From: Campylorhamphus procurvoides
Taxonomy: Eukaryota > Chordata > Aves > Passeriformes > Dendrocolaptidae
Assembly (NCBI GenBank): GCA_013396655.1
Contig: WBMV01004989.1
Span: 183,501 to 247,500 of the forward strand
DNA: 64,000 nt
Direction: 5' to 3'
Made by a program: the position numbers and the translations under genes. This document shows positions 36,919 through 49,200 of this stretch, piece by piece (position 1 is the stretch's first letter; every line of letters starts with the position of its first letter). The notes beneath the pieces are model-generated. The model did not search any database. It was given only the letters and a program-made list of their open reading frames with translations, and was not told the origin of the DNA.

Positions 36919-39900
36919 TTTAATCGTCTCTATTGGGCCTTAAAATTAATGTTATGAGACTATGATTGTTTTCTTATGACCATGTGGAAGGAATTTAACC
37001 TATTCCTACAAATTGCAAGTATCTCCTGTGAATATTCCTAGTCATACTCACCACTTTCCACTACTAATGCACCTGCAGAAGAAGAACTTGATAAAAATAA
37101 ATTTAGCATAATCAACAGTTATAAATGTGCCTGAGTGAAATTTGAGCAAAGTGCTTTTAAAATAATGGTACATTTATGTCATTATAAAAACACTAATATC
37201 AGATTTTTGAATTCTTATTTAAAAGCACAATCATATTTTTAAAGTCTTAGAAACTGTGAAAGTACATTTTAGTCTCCCTGGCAATAGTTCATAACTTACA
37301 AAGTAAAAACAAGTAAATTTTTACATTCTTTTTTGATCCTTTTAGTTTCAACAGCATACTTAGATTTATGGAAGTGGAGTTGTTTTCTTTAATTTATGAT
37401 GTCTAAATTCCATTTATTGCATTACTTCACAGTCAGTTTTCAAATTGAGTTAAAAAAACCCATCAGCTTTTCATTCCTTATAAATACATCTAGAGTTTTC
37501 AGACCCGGAAAGATGTACTTTTACATGCTGACAGCTGTGTTCAACTAGCAGGCAATAAGAAGGTGAGCAAAGAGGTTTTCCTCATGTGCATTCTCCAGAT
37601 ACTTGTGTGGTCTTATTCTCTTAACTAACCAGAGGTTTTTACATGGAGGAGGTCAAATGGTCCATAGCCAGATGTAACTTTCTTCCTAATGTAGGGCTCA
37701 GACTACATCACACTCTGAGACAAAGTCCCTCAGAAATGTGGAAATACTTTTCATGCAACTAACAAGTGAAAGGCTAAGATGCCTAGTGGACTGGGAGCTA
37801 AATGTGTGAATCAGAGAGGAGGCAGGAGTTTCTGAGATATCTTGACTGTCCCTTTAGTGATTGCTTTACTGAAAAACAGAATAAGCAAAGAGTACAATCT
37901 GTGTAAAATTTTGCAGAGGACTACAAGGGTAGTCTCTACAGATCTCTACAGTCTCTACAGATTACTCCAATTAACCACTAATCCTTCCAGAAATTGCTTA
38001 GAGTGAGAGAGTCTGAAGAGATGGGGTGGGGGATGCAGCTGCAGCACTTCAAGATCCAGCTTTTTTCTAAGAGGAAGAGAAGAAATTCTAAAAAAAAAAA
38101 AAACGAAAACAAAAGACTGTATATTAATGAGCACCCAAGAAAAAAATTGGTAAGTGGTATATGAACACCTTGTTAAAATAAGACCACAAGAAGAGCACCG
38201 TTTGGGGATGGCTCCTTAGGAACCTTTGTTTGCTTGAAGGAATAAGAGATCTTATGAGAAAAACTAAAAGGATGCAACTATTGAATATACTCTTTTAAGA
38301 GGTTGGACAATCTTTTTTCTGGATTTTCGTAGTGTTAGACAACATGTTAAACTAATTCAAACAACGTAACTAACCTAGGAAACATGGAAATATTACAGTT
38401 CAATCTAAAAGTAGAAAAACTATTTAAACTGGAGTATATGCTTTTCATCTAAGTGAAAACACAGTTTAGCATTGTTACTAGTCAGCAAAGGACTAGCAAA
38501 TTATTTACTTTCCCATTTGTGTCATTTTGTGGTAAATGCATTTACAATGTGTTTCCATAGTTCCTTATCAAACTAAACTTCAGACACCAATTTGTTATTA
38601 CAGTGTTCTCATGTATGATAGCTTCTTGAAAAGTTATTTCTGATTATTTAGAGTATACCATATTACATGTGACATAAACAATTCATGCCGTAGTTTTCAG
38701 TACTTCTCCCAAAGCTTCTAAAACTATAAAACTCTTTTGCAGCTGCTCAGAAGACATCCCAGGCAAAACTATCACCTCAAGTGAATAATGACTCCTTCAT
38801 CAGCATAAATACTTCCATAAGTAAGAAGAAATGAAAACACAGATGAATTTGTGTTATTCCCACAAAATATTTCTCTAATTTTCGGGTAGTATAATTGATT
38901 AGAACCATTTTTAAAAACCTCTTTAAGTAGTCTGAGTTTAACAAGTATGATTTACTGCTACTCTTGCCAGCAGAGCCTTTTTAAACAAAGCTGAAATACT
39001 TCACTTAATAAGAAACAACTATTGCTCATGTCAAGCAAAAGAAACCATATAAATATGTTTGAAGGTTTTAATGGATTTCTTCAAAGTAGTAATATATCAA
39101 ACAATAAAAATTATAAATATGTTTACAAACAGATAGCAAAGATTTGTTAAAAACATATCGCATTTTTCTCTTTAGAACAGCTACAAACTTTAGAAACTTT
39201 ATTCATCTTTTACTGTGTCCAGAATTATTTCCTGAACTGATGTTTTACACATTTTATACTTTTATGAAATACAATTATTTTTCCATTTTGATTCAAGAAA
39301 CCTTGTTTGTATGTTTTGTTCAATTAATTGATTGTTAGTACATTTAAGTAGAATAATCTTTCATTAAATCATTGTTTCCATGTTTTTGCAAGATGCTTGA
39401 GCTTTCCTTACTAGTATGGAAGTGTTGTTTAATTTTTGTCACAATTTTTCTCAGGCATATTTATGAAAAACTGTGAATTATTTTGTACATTATACAAATC
39501 AAAGAACTCCATAATCATGTAATTTTCTCAAACTTTTTGCAATTGTACAACTCCTGGCAATCATTCCCTAAATTACTTCCTCATATTGCCTAGAATACTT
39601 TTGGAGACTGTGAAAATTAACCGTAAGTTGAGGATTTTTAATGTTGGGATTTAATTCAAACTTATTTGTTGATTGACTAAATTGCTTTCTACTTACCATA
39701 TCCTCTTTTCAAGAACCAAAAGTCCACTATTCAATGAATTTTATTCTTTCTATTACCTTATTTCTATTTAAACTAAATTAAACTAAATAATTTGAAGCCA
39801 ATATGTATAATAAGATAAAATGTGTTATAAGTTGTTATTAATATACATTTGAGATAACTATGTTATTCATTAGTAGGAGAGCCATGAATTAACTATATAA

Positions 39901-40463
39901 GACAACTAATCTGAATGACAGAAACATTCTTTATGGTGCTACTCCTTTTCCCAGGATTTGAGGGTGTCCATTTTTCAGTGGCTGGTTTGCAAGTGGGAAA
40001 ATATATACCATATATATATATACACATATGTCAGACATATACAAGCTTCTACCAGAAGTCTCAATCCAAAACACTCTAGTTCAGGTACACAAATATTCAG
40101 TAATACCTCTCTACAAATAGGACTTAATTGTAAGTGTACAATTCCTTTAATTCTTTGTATATTTTAAATGTTCTCACTGTGCTGCTAATCCTTGACTGAT
40201 GCATACTGCTTTCCTTAGCCTCCTTGATTATTTCCTTTTTTCCAGTTTTCCGTACGGTGTGTAGGAATATGCATATCATTTTTACTATTGCTTTTTTATT
40301 TTTCCTTAAGCTACTTTGTTTCTTTAAGCAAAGAAACTGCTTTCTTCAATTATATATCCTAAGGAATAAACAAATTTTTTAACAAGAAAGAATCTTTTAA
40401 ACAGTTTATGGTTTCCATTTCCACAAGCTATTCTTTTCAAAATCTCAAATGCGTATAATAAAT
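36919..40463. other. very AT-rich unique DNA, no gene seen
   Basis: No recognised genes or repeat families. Small items are three TCTCTACAG copies at 37933-37960, a poly-A run near 38.09 kb and a TATATA run near 40.01-40.02 kb. Confidence 0.55.
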
Positions 40464-41555
40464 TGTCACAGGTTTCTCTGATTAGGTTGGGTTTTTTTGT
40501 GGTTTTCTTTTTTTAAAAAGAGGAAGATTGGCTTCTGTTGGAAGCCTCTGGAAGTTTCCTTCCATCCTATAGAGCAGAGCCAATGAGGGTCAGCTCTGAG
40601 GGAAACTTCCTGCTTTTGAACCATTAAGTTACGCCCCTGTGTGAAAACATATTTAAGAAGTTGTTGAGCAGTTGGAAATGGGCATCCAGACATCAAGGTC
40701 AGTGCAGGAGGAGAAGAGGAGAAGGAGGGGGAGGGACCTCACGGGTCAGGGAGAGGACTTGAAGGTATTGTTCCCTGACTGCGTGGTGATGACTATGGTG
40801 ATTACGAGCTGTCCCCTTGAAGCCCATGGGATCCATCGGGATACAAAGACCCCCCTGTCAGAGCAGGGGGATACATGAAAGAACCTGTTACCTCATGGGG
40901 GACCCCAAGATGGAGCGGAGGTCTTGCAAAGATTTGCAGCTGAGACCCGTGGAGGCAGAAGCCCACACCTAAGCAGGTACAGCCAGCTTTTCATGAGAAA
41001 CTGTACCCCATGGAATGACCCACGAGAGAGCAGAGGATCTCTCTCGTGGGGGGTACCCCATGGAACGCCGGGGAAGGACTCAGAGTTGTGATTCCCCTGT
41101 GACTGTGATGACGACTGTGGTGAAGCGAGCTGTCCCCTTTGCAGCCCACAGGAAAGCCCCCTGAGACAGAACTGCTGTTTAAGTTCTGGACTTACATCTA
41201 TGAATGACTGGCCCAACAACTGACTGCAAACCTTCCATTTCCCTGTCCCCCGCACCACGGGGGGAAGGAGGGGGCATGGACAGGCCGAGGGGTGGTGGTG
41301 GAAAGGTGTTTCTAACCTGTTTCTATTCCTTATTTTTAGTTTTCAGTTTGTTAGTAATAAATTTAAGCATTATTCTAAGTTCTGCTTTGCCCATGGTGCT
41401 AATCAAAGCTCCTCTTTTGGTTATCTCTAGCTGTAAATTCCTAGCTGTTTTTTTTCTTCCCTCTGGAAGGTGAAAAGGTGGGGGGTGGGGGGGAGGAAAG
41501 GCCTTGAAACAATTTTGCTGGACACCAGGTGTTTATCCAGGATCCAACCACCACA
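40464..41555 (+). mobile_element. solo LTR of an avian endogenous retrovirus, 1.09 kb
   Basis: The block starts TGTCACAGG and ends CCACCACA, the TG...CA ends of an LTR. It is flanked by TAAAT (40459-40463) and TAAAC (41556-41560), a 5-bp target duplication with one mismatch. It is much GC-richer than its surroundings. In order it has a TATA-like CATATTTAAG (40649-40658), a purine-rich tract (40706-40736), two related copies of a ~80-base segment (about 40749-40830 and 41070-41153), G-runs at 41260-41310, an AATAAA polyadenylation signal (41356-41361) and a T-rich then G-rich end. No gag, pol or env flanks it, so it is probably a solo LTR left by recombination. Frames within it (40.67, 40.89 minus, 41.2 kb) are compositional. 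The exact family is not determined. Confidence 0.7.
41003..41065. repeat. 12-bp hairpin between 13-bp direct repeats, inside the LTR
   Basis: CCCACGAGAGAG (41019-41030) pairs perfectly with CTCTCTCGTGGG (41039-41050) across an 8-nt loop. The direct repeat GTACCCCATGGAA occurs on both sides (41003-41015 and 41053-41065). A second G/C hairpin, CCCCCTG...CAGGGGG (40851-40870), lies upstream in the same LTR. Confidence 0.9.
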
Positions 41556-43026
41556 TAAACCCATAGTATACTCTATTTGCACACATGCTTATGTGTTAAG
41601 TATAATACAAAATAGATAATGAGTGAGATCTTGGATAAACACACACATCATTCTGAACTTTTTTTTTTAAAGTTTAAATTTGGTCTTTTTATTTCAGAGG
41701 TTTCTATGATTGCCAGAGTGAAAGTTCTGCAAAATTATAGAAGACTACATCATGAAAGCCATAGGCCAGCTTTCTTCTTGGTCCTTTCTCACTTACTCCA
41801 TATTGGTGCTTACAGAGAACTCACAAGCTTCCAAGATTATCTGCTATATCAGTTATCAATGGTTCAGACGATTTTTCTTTAAAGGTGTAACTTCTTTTTT
41901 TCTCTCTAGTTCTCCCTCATTGCTTTCCCTTTTTGAATGGAGAGCCAAGGAATTTAAGCAAGATGTAACCTGAATTGACACCTTTTTTAGTCATTCTGCC
42001 TGTCTGCATGCCACTCAAAATCCAGATATTATGTATAAACCATTACATAAGCATGCTATTCTCTGAAACAATCAGCTGGTTTATTAGTTGAGACACAGAT
42101 TTTAATGGTCATTTTAGGTTTCAGTGTTGATATAAACAAGAGCAATTAACAACTACTGAGTTCAGAGACAATTTTTTTGAAGATGAGTTCCTTCTTTGTG
42201 GTCCACATTTACATGACATCTTAACTCAGAAAGTGATCAGTCATCTTGGACATCTTATCATATTGAGTTTGAGAAGCTGAAGTTTACATCAAGCATATTG
42301 AATTTCTCCAGACTTTTTGCAGGGGAAAAAAATGTGTGCCTTCTAACTAAATTGCATGACTTAGAATGTTGTTTTGTGGGGGTTTCTTAATAACTTCCAA
42401 AAATAGGGGCTTGATTGTTTCTATATTTACTTTTGTGTAAATCGGAAAGTAGCATAAATCCAGAGGTACAAGACTACATAATGGCTTTCTAATCAAGCCC
42501 CAGCTTGGTTATTGCATCCCAGTATTTCTGTTGCAGTGTCTCTGAAGATAGGTGGTGTACATATACTGTTGCATAGTATATGGTGAATGAACATCATCAT
42601 AATGCTTCAAATTTTATTCTCAGTTTAAGGCTTTTGGACATGGACGTGAAATTTTCTTTTTCCTTGTCCTCCAGGGATATCTTAGATAACTAAGTATTGA
42701 TATTTTACAAAACAGAAGTTAAAAGTCATAGTCCTTAGATTTTCTACCCAAGGTGTTATGGAAACTGAATCCCAGAATGCTAAAAGAAAGGTAAGTATTT
42801 TTTTCTTAAATAGAGATGGCAAAAAAAGGTCATCAAGTTTACAAAAATGGAAAGAAAAGAAAGATATTTCTGGCACTCCAAAAAAAAAATCAGGAATATT
42901 GGGGTGAGATATTCTTTAAATGGACCACTTAACTTCCCCGTATTTGGGCAAGGTAGTGTTAAAATTATCTCTTCAGACTTCCTGTAAAGGCAAGAATTGG
43001 TTTCAGTTATTTAAGTTGAAATATCT
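41556..43026. other. unique AT-rich DNA, no gene seen
   Basis: The two overlapping plus-strand frames at 41.62-41.97 kb share bases in different phases and resemble nothing known. No repeat was recognised. Confidence 0.5.
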
Positions 43027-43290
43027 GTGCTACTTGCTTGGAATAGTGATGGAGGATGTCAAAGGGCATTCCTAAAGCTCAAACAAGTGTTAATAGCACC
43101 TTCAATATTCTTGCACACAGATTTAAACTCTTCATTTGAAATCTTTATGGAAGCCAGAAAACTTGGTCTTGGAACCATTCTTGCTCAGACCCTGGAGGGT
43201 GAAGAGAAGATCATTAAACATACTTCCAGTCTGCTGACTTAAGTGGAATGAAATTATGTAGCCCTTAAAGCAATAGAAGCACCATTTACA
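43027..43290 (+). pseudogene. Ty3/gypsy-like RNase H fragment, decayed
   Basis: The frame 43027-43239 reads CQRAFLKLKQVLIAPSIF, then FEIFMEARKLGLGTILAQ, then EGEEKIIKHTSSLLT. This is the order seen at the junction of reverse transcriptase and RNase H in Ty3/gypsy-type elements (CQ-AF--LK--L--AP-L, then F-L-TDAS--GLGA-L-Q, then the S--L-T--E-NY signature). After the stop at 43240-43242 the same phase continues, with another stop, to NYVALKAIEA. The catalytic TDAS Asp position reads MEAR, so activity is lost. Only about 85 codons are recognisable, with no LTRs, integrase or polyprotein start. It might also be a divergent retroviral pol remnant or a chance match. The assignment rests on motif order seen by eye. 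Confidence 0.45.
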
Positions 43291-46200
43291 GTCAGGGCCC
43301 TGCAGCAGTGTGACCTTCTTTCTCTAAGCTGTAGTTATTGGCAATGCCAGCATGAGACCCACAGCTCAGACTCCACCTTCTCTCCTCATTACAAATGACC
43401 TTCTTTGTAGTCCTGGACCCTCCATGTTTTTGACAGAGGTGCCACACAGCAAACTGCACAGTGCAAGAAAGAAGAAGAAAACACTGCATTTGCAGGAGGT
43501 GTATTTAAAAGTCAGCCCATCGTGTCAGACTAAAGCAGACATTGCTTTTTCTATGACCCACCCCTTATACAACAACCTGAGCAGCTTACCACAGAAACGT
43601 CCAGTTTAAAATATTAGGAAAATATTAAAAATAAAGACTTCTGACTAGCAATTTATTTTCTTTCAAGTTGTTAAAAAACCCCTTTTCTTCTGTGAAAATT
43701 TTCTCTTTAGCTGTTGTTCATTTATCAGTGTCTCTGTTGAGTAAATATGGATGAAGGTCTTCTTTAATCTTTTGAGTTAAATTTCAGTGCGTAAACAGGG
43801 CAGTGAGAGAATTCCATCTTTTTCAGACTGGCTACAAGATTGTGCATCCAGGTATTTTGATCTTGTAACTTTCAGATGTGAAAAATCAGACAATCCACTC
43901 TAAAATTTCCCCTGATTATAGAGACTCAGTGATTACACTCTTATAAGGTAAACTTATTCACAATAATCTGGTGGCACCTACTAAATCCAAAGACTGGCTT
44001 TGACTTTTTTAGTTTTGGTTGGCAGTTTTATGGTTGCTAGTGGTTTCAGGGTCTTCCTTTTTTGTTTGCCAACTGAAAACAACTCAACCAAGTTGTCTAC
44101 AGTGTCAAGCAACTGACATCAGTGGGAGATGTAGATGTTCCAGACATTCAAATTCAACCTTGCACTGGATATTTTTTAATTTTAAAAATATTACATCAAT
44201 TTGAAAAATGTCATTACTATTTGCAACCATATGGTTATGAAAGTGAGCTCTCAAAAATGTAAATTGTCACTATACTGAGGATTTTAGAGCCAGATAGGTA
44301 CTCAAGCTCTTTAAGAATTAACCTCTCCTAGGTGAAATCTCTAATTATGAACACTTACTCAAATTACTAATCAAACAGCTAACAGGACCTTCTAGGTCTT
44401 CAGGGACTGTGAAGAGACCACACAACAGAGACTGAAGCAAGTACAGTACTTACAATATGAATTAGTGGGACACCACATTACTTGGGTGTTTTTAGAAGTT
44501 CTCTATTTATGTTGAGCTTTCTTAGGGTTTAAAAACTTTGGGATGGGATTCTTATCACCTGACCTCAACAGTGGCTATCTAAGGTTTAATTTCTAGCTGC
44601 ACTCAAACTAGGAATATAGGCTATACATTAACATCTTTACCCAGTAATGTTAACTTCTTACTAGTTTACTTGCACCTTAGAACAAATGTCTAGAACAAAT
44701 GATGTCTTATGTCCCAAACTGTGTTTTGCTATTATCTAAGAACTGTAAAAGAAGCAGTTCAATTGAACAAATCCAGTCTCCATCAGCTGAATATCTGCTT
44801 TGAGATACACTTGTTTCCTATTACATTTGTCCTTAACAGCATATCATAAACAAATGGTACTCCATGAGTACTTGTAGCCATTTGTATACTCCGCTCACTG
44901 CTTCTAGTCCACAAATACGCTAAATCCAGAGAAGTCTGAATTTAGAATCTGACTTTACTGATTTCTGTTCCTACTATCTGCATTAAGATACACACCAGAA
45001 AATAGCAACTATTTTGTAGTTGTGGAGGGGAATCTGCAGAGAGGTTTTGTATGCAATATAAGCCTTATATTGTCATGTGCTTCAAGCTGTAAAAAGTGCT
45101 TGAGACCTGTTTCATTGACATGGCACACTGGTGCAACTCAGGCTTTCAGAAAAAGTTATAAAAGTAGAAAAAAACATGTGAGAGTTATAGCTTAAAAACA
45201 ATAGACCTATTTTCATATTTAAGTGCTTTTTTGCCACTACATATAGGGAAATAACCATTAAATTTCTCTTTTATGTTAATTTGAGAGTATTGAATGTCTT
45301 GCAGTATAGTTCCAGAGTTAAATCTTCAAACATTGTGCTAATAATACACCCGAAGATCCACATCTGATGATACTATTGAACATTTTTCTGCAATTAAATG
45401 GTTTCCCTTAAGAAAGCCTAAAACCTCTGAGAGATGATCTTATAGGATGCATATAGAATGAGGAAATCTCAAATAGTTAATGGTAAAAAGAGGACCACAT
45501 TATAGCCAGCACCTGGGCTGAGTGTCTTATACCTTAGAAAAAAAGATTCTGAATTTTTCCATACTTTTAACAATAATCCTCAAACTTGCAAGACAAGGCT
45601 AAGGAATCTAAACACCTTAACCATTAAATGTTATAGTTATCTGTAGAAGATGAGCTTGAAGTAACAGGAACACTTACTCCTGTGATTATATTTCATTTTC
45701 TGAAATCTCCTGTTGTCCAGGTGATGTGGGTGGAGAGTAGACCCTGTATAGCAAAAATGTACAAGGAAAGCAATGTGTTTGCTAAGCAGATCAATACCAT
45801 GATTAACTTGGCCAAGCAAAAGACTGATCAATCTTATTATTGATCAGCTTAGTAAACATATTAGTGTGTCTTTGTAATGTGGCTACATTGTGTCTGTTAG
45901 TGTTTCATCAGAATATACATGCATTGAGTTATTCAAATAAACTTGCAACAGATGCATACTGTTTGTCCAGAACCAAAGCAGAGATAAATTGATCACAGTC
46001 TCTTGCACAGAAGGCAGAAAACTGGTATTAGATTTATATATTTAAAAAGTAGATGTTTTAAATACAGAATGAAAAAATAAATCTTCCCTTATCACATTTT
46101 TTTACTGAGTGTCTATGACAGATCACTGTATTTCTAAAAGCAATTCAGTTCCTATTTTGACCTTTTTTTAGAAAACATGATGTCTTAGTTCAACAAAGAC

Positions 46201-49200
46201 ATAAAAAATAGTTCTCCTGTAATACATCCTGAACATGCTAGACTTTTTTTCTTTCAATGGTGATGTGGCCTTAAAAGCTGTACTTGAAAAACTGATGTAG
46301 ACTATGGATAAACAGAAAAAAAAAAAGAATTGAATTGGGTTTGTATGAGCAAGTTGGTGTTATTCAGCTGGATTCAAATCTAATCAATCAGCTCTTGCTC
46401 AAGGTTAGATGTTTACGAAGATTCATTTTTAAAGCAATTTAAACATCTGTTTGTTTGTTGGGGGAAAAAATAAGGGGGGGGGCTCTAAAAGATTTGTATT
46501 GCAGAGCTTAAATTTTAAAGGCATTCTAGAACCATTTATACATTTTTTCATAGCTGAAAGGATTTATAGTTTTAGACATACTATATACCCTCGTGATTGT
46601 CAGTCTTTTTCTGTTATCTCTCTCTATCTTTCAGTTTGTCTTTCACTTTCTGTATAACTTTAGTCTACATGATACACACCCGGATCCAGTAAAATTAAAT
46701 AGAGTGAACTTCTCTTTCAGTGTCTTATTTATATAGAACTTAAAGTAACTCAGAAAGTTGTTGCATTTTCATAACTCACTGTTTTCTGCTTCTTTTTGGA
46801 CATTGCTACATATTATGTCCAGGATTAGTTTTGGGAAGATACATACATGACGGGTAGATACAGCTGTTTTGGCATTTCAAGTCACACTCCTCTCTGAACA
46901 TCTGAGGACAGAGTAGGATCTTTGGTTTTGTAACACCCCGATTATTACAATTAGTAGCAATATTTAGACACACAGCACCTGAAAATCTGAAGTAACTTCA
47001 CTGATACTAATCCGGAACAAATACTGATTTTAATATGTAAATCCCAGAGTAAAAGTTTCTGGCAGCAGGATGGCCATGAGGTAGGAATGCAGTACCCATA
47101 ATGTTGCAAGAACTCATGACCAAAAATGAAAGTTGATGATTGCAAGATATGTTAGGGTTAGATAGCAGACACAGCAGTCCAGCATGTCACTTGCCAGTCA
47201 GTCTTTCTGATCAAATGTATATTATCACTTGGCTAAACTCTGACATGACACTTACCTGTTTTTTCTGTAGGACTCTATGAGGTATCATAATCACCATCGG
47301 AGAGGACAGTAAAGGGGAAAGACACAAATGCCTGCTGAGGTGTGGCTTTTTTTGCTCATAGAATATTGTGCCATTGTGTATGAAAACAAAGATTATCATC
47401 TTCAAAGGAGTCACTTCAGGTTTTTGCCATCTGAGACTTTAAATATCTTCATCAGAGAGCAAAAGTGTTATACCTTTTATGGTTTCTGCTACAGGTGTAA
47501 GCTAACTCCCTTTACATTCAGTTGTTTTCTGATAATGATAACTATTGGTCTGTAATCTAGAATTTCAGCACCTTATTTGGAGGATGTGGAAACATATTTT
47601 AGAACCTTTCTTTTCAGTTCTACTGTCATTCATATGTGTTATTTACATTTATGTGTGTACTGAACAGCCTATACACATTTCCATTATATTGTTCCAGCTG
47701 GTACTTCATTTCAACTTCTTTAAAGTCAGACTGTGGTAGACTTGCCATCCATCATTGTCTAAGAGCTCTTAATTTGGCTACGGAGAGTGTGAAAGCAGGT
47801 TAGAATGCTGTGCTAAGTCAGAAATATAAGATCAGACAAGCCTTTGCTAAGTCTCTCAGTGATTATTAGAGCTCTTTGAAAGCTTCTGGCTTCAGTTTGA
47901 ATGAGTTCAGATGAAAATTACTGGTGTTTGGTTTGTACTTTCCAAGACCTCTAGCTTTCACATTGCATTCTGAATTAATGTGAAACCAAAAGTTCAGGTG
48001 AGGTGCTTTGAATGCCATATTGCTGCACAGCACTCCCTTGAATCTCTCAGCCTCAGAATAGACAAAATCCATGGAAAGATTCAGCAGCAGAAATTAAGAA
48101 AATGTTATGATTCTCAAAACCTTAAGGGGGAAGGAACAAGGAATCCCCCTGGACACGAAGAGCTATCTTACCTAAACTGGATCACAGGAAGGACAATATA
48201 CATGTGATACTAGAGGTTCAGCCACATAGCAGTGATGTCCTGGAGACTTTAGCAAAGAGTTTTGTAAAAGGCTCTCCACTTCTCCTGAAGATGTTTCCTT
48301 ATGCAAACTTGCAAACACCCACTGAGAGACTTACTCTGATCCTTTTTGCCAGGAAGTAAATGACAGTTTTTTGATTATGAGATTAAAGGCATCCAATTCA
48401 GATTTGAATGCCTGAAATTGAAACCTGTCCTGTTCCTCCTCCAGATGTTATGCTTATGCTACTTGTTAAACGTGCCTGTGATGCTGCAAAGCCAAAGACA
48501 GTTTCCCAGATTGGTGAGAGTAATGCTTAGGGAATACTTTTCAATTGTTTTGTGTGGTGTTGGGTTTTTTTAATTTCTTTTGGTTTTTTTTGGATTTTGT
48601 TTGTTTCTTTGTTTATTTTTTTGGTGTACTCTCTACCTTGTTAATTTTATTTTACTTTGAAGAAAATATAACATTTTTGTCATATTCATGGACTGTTTAA
48701 AATATTATGGTACTACATCAAATACACTGCCAGATAAACGTTGAGTCACATGTCAAACTGTGACATTTTTTCTCATCATATGACAGACTGAAAGTCCAGT
48801 TCTTGAAAGTTTTCAGCAGGCATGTTTGCATGGATGGATCAAAACAGAGCCAGCCTCAATCTGCCTGTTTTCAGCCTGGCCAGGCAAAAGACCACTGTGA
48901 TCCAGAACAGAGGTATTAGCACAGAGCGATCTAAGCCATATGCCTCATCTTTCAGCAGAATATATGACTTCAGTCCTAGTGACTCATGAAAGCACTTGTA
49001 GGTCATACTAAATTCAGTGGATAGATTCAAGTGGTTTTCTGTCATTAAAACATTAAAGAGGTTGGGCCTTATTTGACTGTTCCAAACTCTGTAATTTTTA
49101 TGGCTTCTCTCCTTTTTTCAAGGTCTTTTTTTGAGTTTTTTTTCTTTACTAAGGTTCATTTTGCCACTGATAGGATCTGGCAAGAGACAATAGAACAGCA

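Noticed and set aside
40893..41258. 121-codon minus-strand frame
   Set aside because: It lies inside the GC-rich solo LTR, where stops are rare, and resembles no known protein.
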